A model generated the notes under the pieces. It saw only the letters and a list, made by a program, of their open reading frames with translations. It did not search any database and was not told the origin of the DNA. From Craspedostauros australis (lineage: Eukaryota > Bacillariophyta > Bacillariophyceae > Mastogloiales > Achnanthaceae), in contig JAMXDE010000003.1 of the NCBI GenBank assembly GCA_026770025.1, positions 3,348,001-3,412,000 on the forward strand: a stretch of 64,000 nt of DNA, read 5' to 3'. This document shows, one piece after another, positions 1 through 10,967 of the stretch (the stretch's first letter is position 1; every line of letters starts with the position of its first letter). A program made the translations under genes and the position numbers.

Positions 1-1947
1 GCCGTCTTGATCGCGATCTTGTGCCACCAACAACTTGCGCACAGTCGTTATTTGATGATTGTGCCCATGGGCATTGACGTAGTTGTCCGTCGATCGCTTG
101 TGATTTGGAGTGTTGCCGCTGCTGGCAGAGTCTGGCCCAACCGCAAATACATCCGATGCTAGCGCCAATGCAGTATCGCATACTCCGCAATGGATCTTCA
201 GTTCTTTCGCGATCATCTCCTGAAGTTTACTTTGCAAGAATTGAAGACGTTCAACGACGGTGGATGTGTACAACACTTGCAGCTTCTCGGTTTGTGAGAA
301 TGGAAGCGCGGATGCCAACCGGAATGTGAAGGCGTCAGGATCTTTGCTGCTCTCCTCATCCAGCTGCAGCTGTTGATCTGATGTGGCGCAGTTCTTGGCA
401 ATGTACTGCTCCCACAGGGAGTGGACTTCATGGAGCAAGATGGATTGCCCATGTCGAAGGTAGGCGTGGTAGGGTATGGAGGAAGAACGCAGGCAGAGGT
501 TCCATGCAAGGCGGTGCTGACGTTGGCGTTTGGAAGGTCCTACAAAATGGCCCGCGTTGTTTGACGTGCTGGTGCTGGTTGGGTTGGATACGATGGATGG
601 ATACGACTTAGACCTCATAGCACGATGATTGGACTGACGACCGAATGGTTCCACTTGGAACAGCTTCAATCCAGCAAAGCTACTCTGCGGAAGTCCTTCG
701 ATGATTGTGAATTGGTTGGTTCCAACTGCGGTTACCACAAGTTGGGGCGTCGTAAATGAGATTCGCTGGTCGCTGTCGCCATCATGGATCTGCCACAGTG
801 TCGATGTCGATGGCGATGATATGGCCGTCGTAGCGTGGCGGTTGCTAGAACCATGCTGTCTTTGCTGTCGCCCCTGATTGTGCGTTGCGTCGGTCGCATC
901 AGCTCGATCATCGTCCAAAATGGAATCGTTATGCGTGGAAGTGATGGTCGCGATGGTTCCCACACGACCCACGAAAGGATGCCGCGGACGAGACGGAGGC
1001 TGGGGTCGACGCGATGATGTCGGAGGTGTCCGCGACTCTGCATCCGACGAGTCATCTGCGTCGCTGTCGGAATGATCCTCCATTCGCCGGTGCGTGAAGT
1101 CATCTTCCAGCCGAACAGTGCCAGCACCGCGCCTGATCCCGCCTTGTCCTCGTTGTTGTTCTGTCCTTGAGCCAAACCCGCCGCCGCCTCGCAGATCCCG
1201 CAACCGGTCCACCATGCCACTCATCGTTAGACGTGACCTGCGTGTGTTTCCACGATTGTTTCGCAGTAAGATTCCATGAAGCATGAGCAGGTCATGCATC
1301 CGGTCCCTTAGGAATCCGTCTTCTTCTTCGTCTGGTACGGCTCCGGCATCCCGCTGCGTGAGGATGCCAATGGTGATCGGCTTGGACTTTTGCGGAAGCA
1401 ACCGACTTTCATTGATCTGCCGTCCGAGGTATTCTCGCAACGCAGGATCACGAATGCGCAATGGGATGGAGGCATTCGGGAATAGCACAACGCCAGGCAA
1501 TTCCAGAATGGGAATCGTTTGCAACTGCCTTGCATTCGCATGGTGATTTGGAGTCGGTGTCGCTCGCCTCGATCTTGGTGATTCTTTGGTTGCCTGCGTG
1601 TGTCGCCGTGTGTGTGGTCCTGTTGGGATGAACATGCCGGTGTCACCAGAAGAGCTTGACTCATGATCACCGGCATCATCGTTTGCATCATCGTTTGCAT
1701 CGTCAAGGTCCCCGGTCCAAAGGGGATGGCCGGGACCCAAAAGATACGAGAAGTCCTTATGCTGCTGTGCTCTCGCGGCTACTGCCACACGCCTTCCGTT
1801 TCTCGCTCCGCTGGTGCTGCCCATGGAGGGGGTTCGCTGTCGTTTCAGCTGCGACTCTGATTCATTCTCAGATGCTGACGAATCGCCATCATCTGGTATT
1901 GCAGCGGCAGCTGCAGCTGATGCTGTTGTTGGATTGCTCTCTGACAT
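1..1947 (-). CDS. CRBN: Cereblon homologue (LON + CULT domains), 3' end beyond window
   Basis: Cereblon is the substrate receptor of the CUL4-DDB1 ubiquitin ligase. The frame stays open for 649 codons from ATG 1947 to the left edge, so the C terminus is missing. Residues 1-145 are acidic and low-complexity. A LON domain begins near residue 150 (LPGVVLFPNASIPLRIRDPA) and is interrupted at roughly 205-415 by a disordered Ser/Asp/Arg-rich insertion. It resumes with QLVVTAVGTNQFTIIEG. The helical linker (FTFRLASALP, then VVERLQFLQSKLQEMI) resembles the region before the CULT domain in animal cereblon. The CULT domain starts with a zinc-binding CxxC (Cys587, Cys590) and YVNAHGHNHQITTV, close to the animal YVNPHGYVHETLTV. 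The second CxxC and the Trp cage would lie left of base 1. No in-frame ATG lies between the upstream stop near 2070 and 1947. The identification is firm; the ligase role is inferred from the family. Confidence 0.9.
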   Translation of the reverse strand, partial: MSESNPTTASAAAAAAIPDDGDSSASENESESQLKRQRTPSMGSTSGARNGRRVAVAARAQQHKDFSYLLGPGHPLWTGDLDDANDDANDDAGDHESSSSGDTGMFIPTGPHTRRHTQATKESPRSRRATPTPNHHANARQLQTIPILELPGVVLFPNASIPLRIRDPALREYLGRQINESRLLPQKSKPITIGILTQRDAGAVPDEEEDGFLRDRMHDLLMLHGILLRNNRGNTRRSRLTMSGMVDRLRDLRGGGGFGSRTEQQRGQGGIRRGAGTVRLEDDFTHRRMEDHSDSDADDSSDAESRTPPTSSRRPQPPSRPRHPFVGRVGTIATITSTHNDSILDDDRADATDATHNQGRQQRQHGSSNRHATTAISSPSTSTLWQIHDGDSDQRISFTTPQLVVTAVGTNQFTIIEGLPQSSFAGLKLFQVEPFGRQSNHRAMRSKSYPSIVSNPTSTSTSNNAGHFVGPSKRQRQHRLAWNLCLRSSSIPYHAYLRHGQSILLHEVHSLWEQYIAKNCATSDQQLQLDEESSKDPDAFTFRLASALPFSQTEKLQVLYTSTVVERLQFLQSKLQEMIAKELKIHCGVCDTALALASDVFAVGPDSASSGNTPNHKRSTDNYVNAHGHNHQITTVRKLLVAQDRDQDG

Positions 1948-2115
1948 GTGGACTGTTGCTTTCTCTTTTGATGTGGTGACGATGGTGAACACGGAACTGC
2001 GACAACTGTCTCGAGATTGCGAAGAAAGGATCTTCGCAGAGTCCAAAACGAACGAAGAAATAGTGGATCAAACTACCACAGTATGTGTACCTTGACTTCA
2101 GACAACCGTACAACA

Positions 2116-2197
2116 GCATTCATGTCCGAGCGGTCTAAGGAGCTCGACTCAAGTTCGAGTATATTCGTATGCGTGGGTTCAAATCCCACTGAATGCA
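2116..2197 (+). tRNA. tRNA-Leu (anticodon CAA)
   Basis: The sequence folds as a class II tRNA. A 7-bp acceptor stem pairs GCATTCA (2116-2122) with TGAATGC (2190-2196), and the discriminator base is A2197. The anticodon stem CTCGA/TCGAG encloses the loop CTCAAGT, which gives anticodon CAA. A long variable arm follows, then the T arm GTGGG-TTCAAAT-CCCAC, which carries the internal B box. No intron and no encoded CCA are present. It sits between the divergent cereblon start and the end of the ATPase gene. Confidence 0.94.
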
Positions 2198-2198
2198 C

Positions 2199-2203
2199 TT
2201 TTT
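2199..2203 (+). terminator. RNA polymerase III terminator of tRNA-Leu
   Basis: A run of five T residues starts two bases after the tRNA discriminator base, where a Pol III terminator is expected. Confidence 0.65.
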
Positions 2204-2399
2204 GCCACAATCACATCGTCTTTTGTGTTGCATCCATTTCTTTTGCCCGCCCAGTCACTCTGTTCTTACCTGACATGCGAGTATGATACGTATACAAGAC
2301 AATTGCCTAATCCGCGAGTACATCTCTCCGCTGTCCACTCATGCGCAGTCCCAAAGCGTATTATATTGTAGATCTAACGTTATTTACTGGTTGCGTGAA

Positions 2400-5300
2400 T
2401 CAAGACGACTCCAGGCTCACCTTCGATGCTGTTCGACGTGCGACCGCCAGGCATGCCCTTGTGCTGGTCGATTGCCGCTTCGCCTGCTGCTGTCGCCGAC
2501 TCTGCGATGCGGCTTGTCTGGAAATCTTGGATTGCGTTTCGGCCAAGTAATTCCTATATTTCGAGTGCAAGTGCTGCACTTTCTCAGCCGCTCCCCATTC
2601 ACCGTACAGGATAGATGCGTTGCGCAAGTAATACGAAGGCCAATGATTCTTGTTGAGGTTGGTCTTCTTGTCCGTCGGGGTCCAGGAATTGCTGCTCCTG
2701 CGCTCGACGTTGCTCTTCGTGATGGAGGGACGTTTCTTCGCGCCCCGTCCCGAGTTCGCGTGTCCCGCTGCTTCTCCACCGTCTGCTTCGGAAATGGTGG
2801 ACAGGTAGTATTCGGCCGCCAGTTCATTTGCCAACGCACAATCTTGGACGAAGCCAAGGCGGGCGGCTTCGGCGATGGCGCTGTCGAACACCGGCTTGGC
2901 CAGTTCCGGTTCGGCGATCAGAGTGGCCTTCATCAGCAGGTATCGATGATAGTTGTTCGTGTCGCTCTTCAGCTTCACGATTTTGCGCATCTGCTTCATG
3001 TACGAGCGAGCATGCTTGAAGTGCTTTCTCTTCCCGGTGCCGAGGAAGATGCGAGAATAGGTCAGACCAGCGTGGTACACCCGGATGGTCTCCGTGGCGT
3101 AGCTGAACTCGTCCTTCGTGATGACCTCCAGCTTGGGGATGATCTCCAGCGCGAGGTCCAGATCGCCGAAGTACGTGGCCAGCTGGATGCGCGACCACAG
3201 GAAGAACCCCCAGCGGGCGTAGACGGACGGTTTCATGGACTCGACGGGCGGCACGTGCGAGATGTCCCTCCAGTCTGTGAACACATCGTCGATGCCGATC
3301 AGCACCTCCACCATGTTCTGGATAGGAGCGTAGCCCTTGCTGACGACCTGGATCCGATAGTGGTCCATCTGCCCCATCATCTCCATGCCAGCCTTTTGGA
3401 TCTGCCTCAAGGAGATGCCCGACATCATGGAGACGATCATGACGGACGCTCTCGATCGGTAGGCGTGCTCCAAATCGCCCGATTCGATGCCGGTGCGGTA
3501 CGCCGAGTGAAACGACTCGAGGACCTTGTCCAAGGGCTCCCACCAGGCCGTGACGAATGCCGTTGATGCCGAGATCGCCTGTGAATGAACATGCTTCGAC
3601 TGCGTCCGGGCAAGAATCTTGCTCGCCAACCCGATGGCCCGCTTCGCCTTGTCCTTCTGCTTGAGGATGTTGAGCGACATGATCCCGAGGGCGGAAAATG
3701 CGTTGGCACCTTCTCCGGAAAGACCATACTCGAACGTCAACCGGACCTGCCGGACAACTGCGAACAGTGCCGTCGGGATGTTCTTCGAGAAGAACGCCAT
3801 GATCAGCATGGAACGCAGCGCTTGCATGGTGTACAAGACTCGGTGGTTGGTCATGGGTGGTAGGTTGAGGATGTCATCATCCGTGTGCTTGTCCAAGTAC
3901 CTCTGGATGATCCTATTGTCGTAGAGAGTGCGGACGAGGTGATACCTCCGCGGGAATGTGTTCAGCCCCTTCAGAGCACCCATCATCATCTTCAGCGCAT
4001 CGGCGTATCGTTCATCACGGCACAATGCCAGCCCAAGCAACGAATTCACTTCGATCTTCTCCGTCACGGCTGTGGAATGCTTGAGGATGATCTCACCGAG
4101 ATCTTCGCCCGCTTTGTAGTTTCCGATGTAAAGCTGGGTATTCAACATCGCCTTGTACGCTCGAAGGCAGATGTCCCGTGCGTTCGTCCACGGTTCTTCC
4201 ACCTTGGTCTCCAAGTCTTTCGTGGCCCGGTTGAGGTAGTTCGATGCTGGGACGTAGGCGGACACATCCATCGCCATCTCTCCAACCTTGACATTCAACT
4301 CGATCATCTCCATGGTCGGGATCTGCGCTTGGATCTCTGGCGACGAACTGGCCAAGAAGAGCTGATCGGCGGCAACAAAGCTCATCCATGTCTCGCCGAA
4401 CACCGCATCATCTGCCAGATCTCGAAGGTGCCTTCCCATCCGCAGACGGAACAGTTGGAGTTCTTTTCCGCTCGAGATCAGCGAGAGAGATGCCTGTTGG
4501 ATCTTATCGTGCGCGAACTGGTACACCTGCCTCGACTTCCTCCTCTGTATCCGAGGCGTGTCCGCCCAGATATCATCAAAGCCCACCGACTCGTCCGTTT
4601 CGTACTGCAGGTTTTGAGAGTTTGGCTTTCGTGGTTGCCCATAGGGGTGCTGCTGCTGCTGGGGCTGCTGCGGTTGTGGTTGCAGTTGTCCGGATGCTGC
4701 TGGATTGCTTCTGTTTGGCGATCCATGGAGGTTCGTGGAAGATTGGCGCTTGCCGGATCGTTTCGTCTTTTTGTGATAATCCACACAGACGAGGAGCTTC
4801 TCATGGACTGCCACGTCGAGAGCCGCATCGACGTCGATGCCGTCGCCGAATTCGTTCTGCATGAGTCTGCGGAGGACTTCCTTTTGGAAATTGGATCGCA
4901 GAAAGGACGCGATCTTGAGGCAGTCCTGTACGATCGTTGGCATGGAGTACAGCTTCGACAGCACCAGATCCAGGACGTCAGCCACGGCTTCCATTTCCTC
5001 CATGACCCGCGCGATGTCCCAGCGGAACGATGATCGTGGAATACAAGATGGGGGAGAATGCTGAATCATGGACTGCTCCTTGTACACGATTCCCTTGCGT
5101 TTCAGCTCCGTGATGGTTTGCAGGATGTGGAACAGATTTCCGCCGGTTTGCTTGTGGATGGTTCGCACGAGCAGCTGAAAGTCTGTCCTCGTTGTTTCCT
5201 CCACATGAAGGATCCTGGATAGGAACGTGGATACTTCCTGAACTTTGAGATTGCGGATCTCGATGGTGTGCATGCGCTGGAAAAAACGATGCGACTCGCC

Positions 5301-7602
5301 GTACGCCTTTGGCGCAATCGCTTTCTCCCACGTTTCGATGGCCTTCTTCAGTGGATGGGGTTCGGCAGCGGTGCTGTCTGCGGAACTTCTGCGCCTACGG
5401 GGACTGCCATCGGATGACGTTGCGCTGTGCTGCGATGCCTGCATCTGACGCTGCTGCTGTGCGTCTCGAAGACCGTATCCCTCCACCTCGTCCGTGCGGT
5501 AGGAACCGATGATGAGAAGGTTGTGGATGGAGGAATCAATCATCAAGTCGGTGATGAGATCCATCGAACGCTGATCGGACCATTGCAGATCTGTGGGATG
5601 TGCCGATAGAACAATTGCAATTGTAGTTGCAGTTGTCAGTGTAGTCGTGTTGGAATACGGATGCATAGCGTGAAAGCAAATTTGAGAGTTGCAATGAATG
5701 AGTCAGACTTCCAGCAGAACGGAATAGAATAGAACAGGGGTCGGCTCTGTGGAAAATCTTTCTCAGAGGATGCAGAATGACTCAAAAATCAATACGCTCT
5801 GCCCACCACAGCTGGCCAAACAACTCCATCATGCACTCACCATCCAAGTAGATCACAAGCGGCCTCTGCATCGTCGGAATGACCTGTGCCAGCACCTTGA
5901 AGCAGTAGATGATCTGACTCCATCTTGATTCCTGGTTGCCGACGACGGTCGAATCCATATGTTCGAACTGTTCATCCAACTTGTGCAGCCTCTTGCTTTT
6001 GATGGCGGTGGATGTTGCCATGCGCAACTTGGAAGCTAGGCTGGTGGAGTTGGATGTGAAAGAAGCTGCGATACTGACATCATCATCATGGTCGTCGTCG
6101 TCGTCGTCGTCGCCGCTTTCGGTGATTTCGTTCAAGCCGAGACTGCGCGAAGCGAGACTGTGATGGCTGAGGCTGTGATAACTTGGAGTCTTGCGACTGC
6201 CGGTGCTGGTGCTGCGATGAAGCTTCTCCTCCGATGTCATGTCGATGTATCCGAACTGCGTCATGAAGCCTTCGAAGGCGGGTATCACCGAAGCCAGAAG
6301 AGCGCGTCTCGTCGGATCCATGCGGTTTGCAACCTCGTCGATGATGCGCCGGCGCTCGGCCTCTTCCTCGACCAAGGCGTCCTCCTCATGTTGCGTGTAC
6401 GACTCTTCCATCGGCACTTGCAGCTTATCGAAGAGGTCGGTGAAGGCATCCACGATGGCAGACAGCATGGTCGAGTTGAACTGGTCATACTTGCCGCGGC
6501 AGTAGTGCGGCGTCCGGAACTGCCGGTTGCCCTTGGGCGTGTGACCGCTGATCGTATCCACGAAGCTCTGCACGAGCCTGGACTTGCCGCTACCCGAAAG
6601 TCCATGGACGAGCACCAGCTGCGATGTTTGGTTGGAGGCGTTGATTACGTCCGTGTTTTGGCCGCTGACGTCGTGGTGATGATCGACATCGTCTTCTTCA
6701 GCGATGCTGCTCATGACATTCGTCGTTGGGTCGTTGGTGCTATGATCCTGATCGTCATCGTCATCGCCGTTTGTACTCGTATCGTGGCCATTGCTCTGGC
6801 TACTGCCCTTGCTGTGGCTACTGCCCTTGCTGCTCAACCTGGACGACGCCATCGTCATCCTGGCGTAGATGGAGCACAGCTTTTCCACCTCATCTTCACG
6901 ACCAACGAAGGGGATGTTGGAGCTGTCGGTGCCATTCGAATCCAGCGAACAGTGACTGCCGGATCCGACGCTGGCGTCCTCGTTGTCCTTGGCACCGAGG
7001 TCGATGTCCTCCATCTGGCTGTCATCGTCGGTCTCGTGCGAAAGGAAACTGGCCGTGCGGATGGTGCAGGTGGTTCGATCCGGAGAGTGTTGCGAATCTG
7101 CAGCATCGCGATGCGACAGCATCACGCTGAAGGATGTGACGTCGCTGTCGCCACCCGTCGACCCTCCATTGGTGGAACTGGAGGGGGAGCATGTGAGGGG
7201 CGGAACCTGAGGTGTGTCTTCGGATGGTGCCACCATCCTGGCATCCGTGTGCGCGGCGATGCCTTGCGCCATGGCGGATGAAGACGAGACGCCAATCTCG
7301 AGAGACGTGAAGGGAGACATCATGTCGTTCGAGTAGAGCTTGGATTGTGTTTGTGAGGATGGCATCGTGGATGCTTGTTCTTGCATGCGTTTCGGGTCTG
7401 GTGTTGCGTGAGTATGTGAAGGCGACGAAAGTGAAGACTTGATCCCCGTTCGGTCATGATGGCCGTGATCACGCTTGGCGTTAATTGATGAGGGGCGCGC
7501 ATGGTCGGTGACGACGAGATGCGGCCGTCCGTTTCCGCCGCCACCGGCAGTAGCAGCAACGGCGTTGGTGTGGATGTTGACGAGGGTGTGCCGTGAGATC
7601 AT
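2400..7602 (-). CDS. STAND-type AAA_16 ATPase with long TPR-like C-terminal half
   Basis: Two exons (7602-5841 and 5590-2400) give about 1,650 residues. The 250-bp intron 5591-5840 has GTGAGT...CAG borders and splits the Walker B Asp, so the spliced protein reads PLVIYLDDLQWSD. Residues 1-230 are Ser/Thr-rich and disordered. VGRE (near 233) opens an AAA_16 module with Walker A GLSGSGKS (about 334-341) and Walker B near 588. The AAA module contains acidic and poly-Asp inserts. The remainder is helical and ends with SYYLRNASILYGEWGA, as in the multi-domain ATPase-TPR sensors that normally continue into GAF, PAS or histidine-kinase domains. Here the protein stops about 60 residues later with no output domain. 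The frame extends 5' of 7602 without an ATG. A signalling role is inferred from the family; ligand and partner cannot be read from the sequence. Confidence 0.84.
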
Positions 7603-8625
7603 GGTGATCGATTTGTGGTTCGAGTCGCTATCCGAACCGAACTGGAAGCAGGTTGCGCCGGTTGATAGGGACAAGGATGGCCCACTTCACAAGTCTCGAA
7701 CGGAAGATGAGCGGATGGATGGAGATGAATGCGTATTTGTACTTGTACTTGTACTCGTACTCGAATGAGCAATGAATAAGTGTGGTAAGGTGGCGCAGAG
7801 AGTTGTGGACAGGAGAGAGTTGTGGACAGGAGAGAGGGCGGACAGGAGAGAGGGCGGACAGTCGGTTTGCTCTGTCGTTGGCCCGACTTGTATTTGTGCG
7901 TGTGGAGGTTGCGAGTATTATAATCATATAAAACGATTCATTCGTCTAAATCCTTCGTCAAAGTACCCAAGATAACAGCACGTCTCCCCCTGCTCTGCCT
8001 CCTCATTGCGAATTTGATTGCGGCGGTGACTGTGTTTTGTCGAACCGCGACTATGGTGACTGCGTGAAGGTGAAGCGCCGCAAGAACTGCAAGACCTCTC
8101 TGGGGCTGAGATGACACATCAAATCGATTGGACTTTTGCGCCGTGGCCGAATGGGCTACGAGGAGGTCGTAAAATAGTGCTCTGCTCTCCTCTCTGCTCG
8201 ACCGCCTCTTAATCCACGAGTATGGTTGCGCCGGCGGTAACAATGTGGGCAGCCGAAAGAGCAAAATCACGGCGGCTGTTCTTGATGGCGCGCTTTGGAG
8301 ATCGAAGTCAGCCGCAAAGATGTGAGCGACGCCTTTGAGATGGGGCAGAACGATGGATGATTTGTTTTGCATCACCGCTCTTGGACACAGTCGACGACTA
8401 AAACGACGTTCGCAACGGTACACACAGCCTTAACAATCGTGATGTGGCGCGAATAACAACATCGCCTCTTCAGTGCGTGGACAAAACGGGTATCGACAGC
8501 ATCATCAAGATTCCATTTCCTAGGTCTCTTGAAAACTACGGTCGATTTGCATCAAAATTGTTGTAGCTTCGAATCTTCTCTATTAGACCTCAAATAGACT
8601 ATCGCAATTTACAAGAAGCCTAATC
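7603..8625. other. Intergenic, divergent promoter region
   Basis: This stretch separates the divergently transcribed ATPase gene and the 8626 gene. It holds the tandem repeat at 7797-7861 and the motif ACTCGTAC at 7753-7760, about 150 bp upstream of the ATPase ATG. No convincing coding sequence is visible: the open frames present have no recognisable domain. Confidence 0.5.
7797..7861. repeat. Compound tandem repeat (17 bp x2, 16 bp x2)
   Basis: Two copies of AGAGAGTTGTGGACAGG are followed by two near-copies of AGAGAGGGCGGACAGG. The units are related, so this looks like a small minisatellite in the promoter region of the ATPase gene. Confidence 0.85.
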
Positions 8626-10536
8626 ATGACGCAGGCCATCACAATCTTCGTTCCTGTCCATCCAAGAGAAAACACCAAACAACACAAACACTCAGGACAA
8701 CCACACTCTCGCACCCTCGCTCATTCACCCACCAACTGTATCCACTCGTATCCACATGGCCTCCATTGCATGAACACGACGCTGCAGATCATGATCCGGG
8801 TTGTCACCATCTTGACCACCGCTCTCACTATTTGCTTCTGCATCAATACCCGTGCCGTCACTGTCATTGGCAGCATCATCGGCGGCATGGTCCAACTTAG
8901 GTTCGCATCAGCACTGCTTGCCAGGACGGGTACAGTCAGAACTTCCAGAGCGGCTGGCGCATCCTTCGACAGACTGCAATTGGTCGCAATAATCCAGCGG
9001 CAACAGCACCATCAGCAGCAACGGCAGCAACATGCTCGTCATGATCGTCATTGCCATCATCACAGACAACACAACCGCCTGCAGATGAGCACGCAACCTC
9101 AGCAGCAGCAGCAGCAGCAGTGTGAACATGACGACGATGTCCACGAGGACCTGGCGTTGGCCGACATGCTATCGCAACCCCATAGGATAGTTCGAGTCGC
9201 GCAGCATGTGTGGCGGTCCGCGGCAGACCAGCACCAAGGCAGGATACGCGATTTGCTGCAGCCAGGCCTCGCATCCATCCCACCATCTGACGTTGCGCGC
9301 AGAGACAGACGTCGCAAGAGGCAAGCAAGAATCAGCAATGCTCTGCGAGGCGGTGCGTCTGCCACCTCGCGCACAGTCGGATCGAGCAACAGCATCGATG
9401 ATTGGGTCGCGCCGTTGGATGTGCAGAATCCGGTTTACAACTTTTTGATCGAATACTATGGTCTCAAGGGATCCAAGGGTCCAAGACAACTCTCCAGGTG
9501 GTCTCCCAGCTGCACTCTATTGCTGCATCAGCAGACTCACATTGCCACGGTAGAAGATCTCATGGAAGCCTCCAACGTTGCAGCAATCGAAATGGACGGC
9601 ACCGACTGTGAATCCCACTTTTCGTCTCCAGCAGCTATCCCAATGAACGCCATTCTTTTGGAGGGTGCCACAGCAGAAGACTTCGCGTCCGTGCTGCACC
9701 TGCGCGGGGCCACCATCGTCGATGACGACATGCAGCAACGATTCAATCTCCCTGACGGCGCCTTGTACAGCCCGGCGCATTTCTATGGAAAGCACGACGC
9801 AACTCGCAAGCAAGATGCTGCGCGGCTGGCGACTCCCTTTCTGTGGTACAGATCCATCTTGCAAAACACCCTGCTGGCGGAACCCATCCTGCATTGCCAC
9901 GGTCTGCACGAGTGGGCCATGCAGTACCAGCCCGACGGTGCACCGCCGCCACCCAGCGCCAAGTACCAATCTCATCTGCAGCTGCGCGTGACTCGGCAGA
10001 CGATCAACGACGCCGTGGAACGCAAGGGCGTCTCGTGCACGCACGTCGATGCGCTGCGCTTCTTCGCCCCGGCCGTCGGTCCCTTGAATCATCATGGCGC
10101 CTCGTTGCAACGCACGGATCAGCTGCGGCTGGAGCAACCGGCCTGCGTGCATGCGCATATGGATCTGCTCAAGGTGGCCATGAAGCTGCGGCCGTTCTGC
10201 GACACGGATCTATTGTGCCGTATTCTGGCAGTGGCGTTGGAATCGAGGCGGTTGGATGTCGCCGCGAGTCCGTACGATGCTACGGCGTACGGTGTCGGTG
10301 TCGTGCCCATCGAAACGGCGGGAGGCAGAGCAACGTATCGCAAACGCCAGCGCGAGCTGATGCAGAAGGCGGAGCCGATTCGGCGGGAGCTGTTGCGCGT
10401 GTACGACGCTCTGTTGAGCGTGGCCTTCGATGAGGATGTGCTGGGCGTTGCCGATGACAATCCCTTGCCGGAACGTCACTCCAAGGCAGAACCAGGTGGC
10501 AAGCCATGGAGGAAGAACCTGATTCCGAGTCAGTAG
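8626..10536 (+). CDS. Conserved protein of the bacterial family often annotated '3-methyladenine DNA glycosylase', with long N-terminal extension
   Basis: A single exon of 636 codons. The conserved core runs from about residue 255 (NPVYNFLIEYYGLKG, LSRWSP) through HCHGLHEWAMQY (about 423) to CTHVDALRFFAPAVGPLNHH, QPACVHAHMDLLKVAMKLRP and LDVAASPYDATAYGVGVVPIE. This order of motifs matches a family of about 300 residues common in actinobacteria. That family carries an automatic glycosylase label, which I do not consider established. The first 250 residues are Gln/His/Arg-rich and low-complexity. An alternative start at 8770 opens with a hydrophobic segment that could be a signal or transit peptide. 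Activity and location are unknown. Bacterial origin is plausible but unproven. Confidence 0.75.
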   Translation: MTQAITIFVPVHPRENTKQHKHSGQPHSRTLAHSPTNCIHSYPHGLHCMNTTLQIMIRVVTILTTALTICFCINTRAVTVIGSIIGGMVQLRFASALLARTGTVRTSRAAGASFDRLQLVAIIQRQQHHQQQRQQHARHDRHCHHHRQHNRLQMSTQPQQQQQQQCEHDDDVHEDLALADMLSQPHRIVRVAQHVWRSAADQHQGRIRDLLQPGLASIPPSDVARRDRRRKRQARISNALRGGASATSRTVGSSNSIDDWVAPLDVQNPVYNFLIEYYGLKGSKGPRQLSRWSPSCTLLLHQQTHIATVEDLMEASNVAAIEMDGTDCESHFSSPAAIPMNAILLEGATAEDFASVLHLRGATIVDDDMQQRFNLPDGALYSPAHFYGKHDATRKQDAARLATPFLWYRSILQNTLLAEPILHCHGLHEWAMQYQPDGAPPPPSAKYQSHLQLRVTRQTINDAVERKGVSCTHVDALRFFAPAVGPLNHHGASLQRTDQLRLEQPACVHAHMDLLKVAMKLRPFCDTDLLCRILAVALESRRLDVAASPYDATAYGVGVVPIETAGGRATYRKRQRELMQKAEPIRRELLRVYDALLSVAFDEDVLGVADDNPLPERHSKAEPGGKPWRKNLIPSQ

Positions 10537-10967
10537 ACCACTTTCAATCTGGTGCAGAAAGCAAGAGAGCGATAATATTGGTATGGGTATGAGTGACACT
10601 CGTGCCTACAGTACTCAACGCTTGCTACGCTTCATCCAGGGCATGTTCCAACACAATCCTGCTAATTACTTGTCCTAGCATAGGGAGTGCACATACGTAC
10701 GACGTGTGTATGGCACGTGTACTCGTCGAAACTGGCACATTGCCCCGCAAGATGGGTTGTAAATGGTGGTAACGCATCCGAATTCTGACCGCAATTCCAT
10801 TACGAGAAGTGCTGATTGCTATGCTGCGTGCTTGGTGCAATACTCGTAGCATGCACAGTCTTATCCACACTGTGTGCCCAATCCATGCATACATGCATGA
10901 AAATATACATTCACCCACAAAGCCGCGCAATCACTCTGCAAGCAACGACCTGAATCTTCCAAGAACG
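10537..10967. other. Intergenic, convergent 3' regions
   Basis: This lies between the 3' ends of two convergent genes. It contains an ACTCGTA motif near 10843. I see no coding sequence or RNA gene. Confidence 0.5.

Noticed and set aside
2283-3566. 427-codon plus-strand frame opposite the ATPase gene
   Set aside because: It is the antisense of a recognisable protein and shows no domain; strong codon bias leaves long complementary frames open.
6088-7281. 397-codon plus-strand frame
   Set aside because: Antisense of the Walker A region of the ATPase.
7938-8423. 161-codon minus-strand frame in the intergenic region
   Set aside because: No domain, unusual composition, and it lies in a divergent promoter region.
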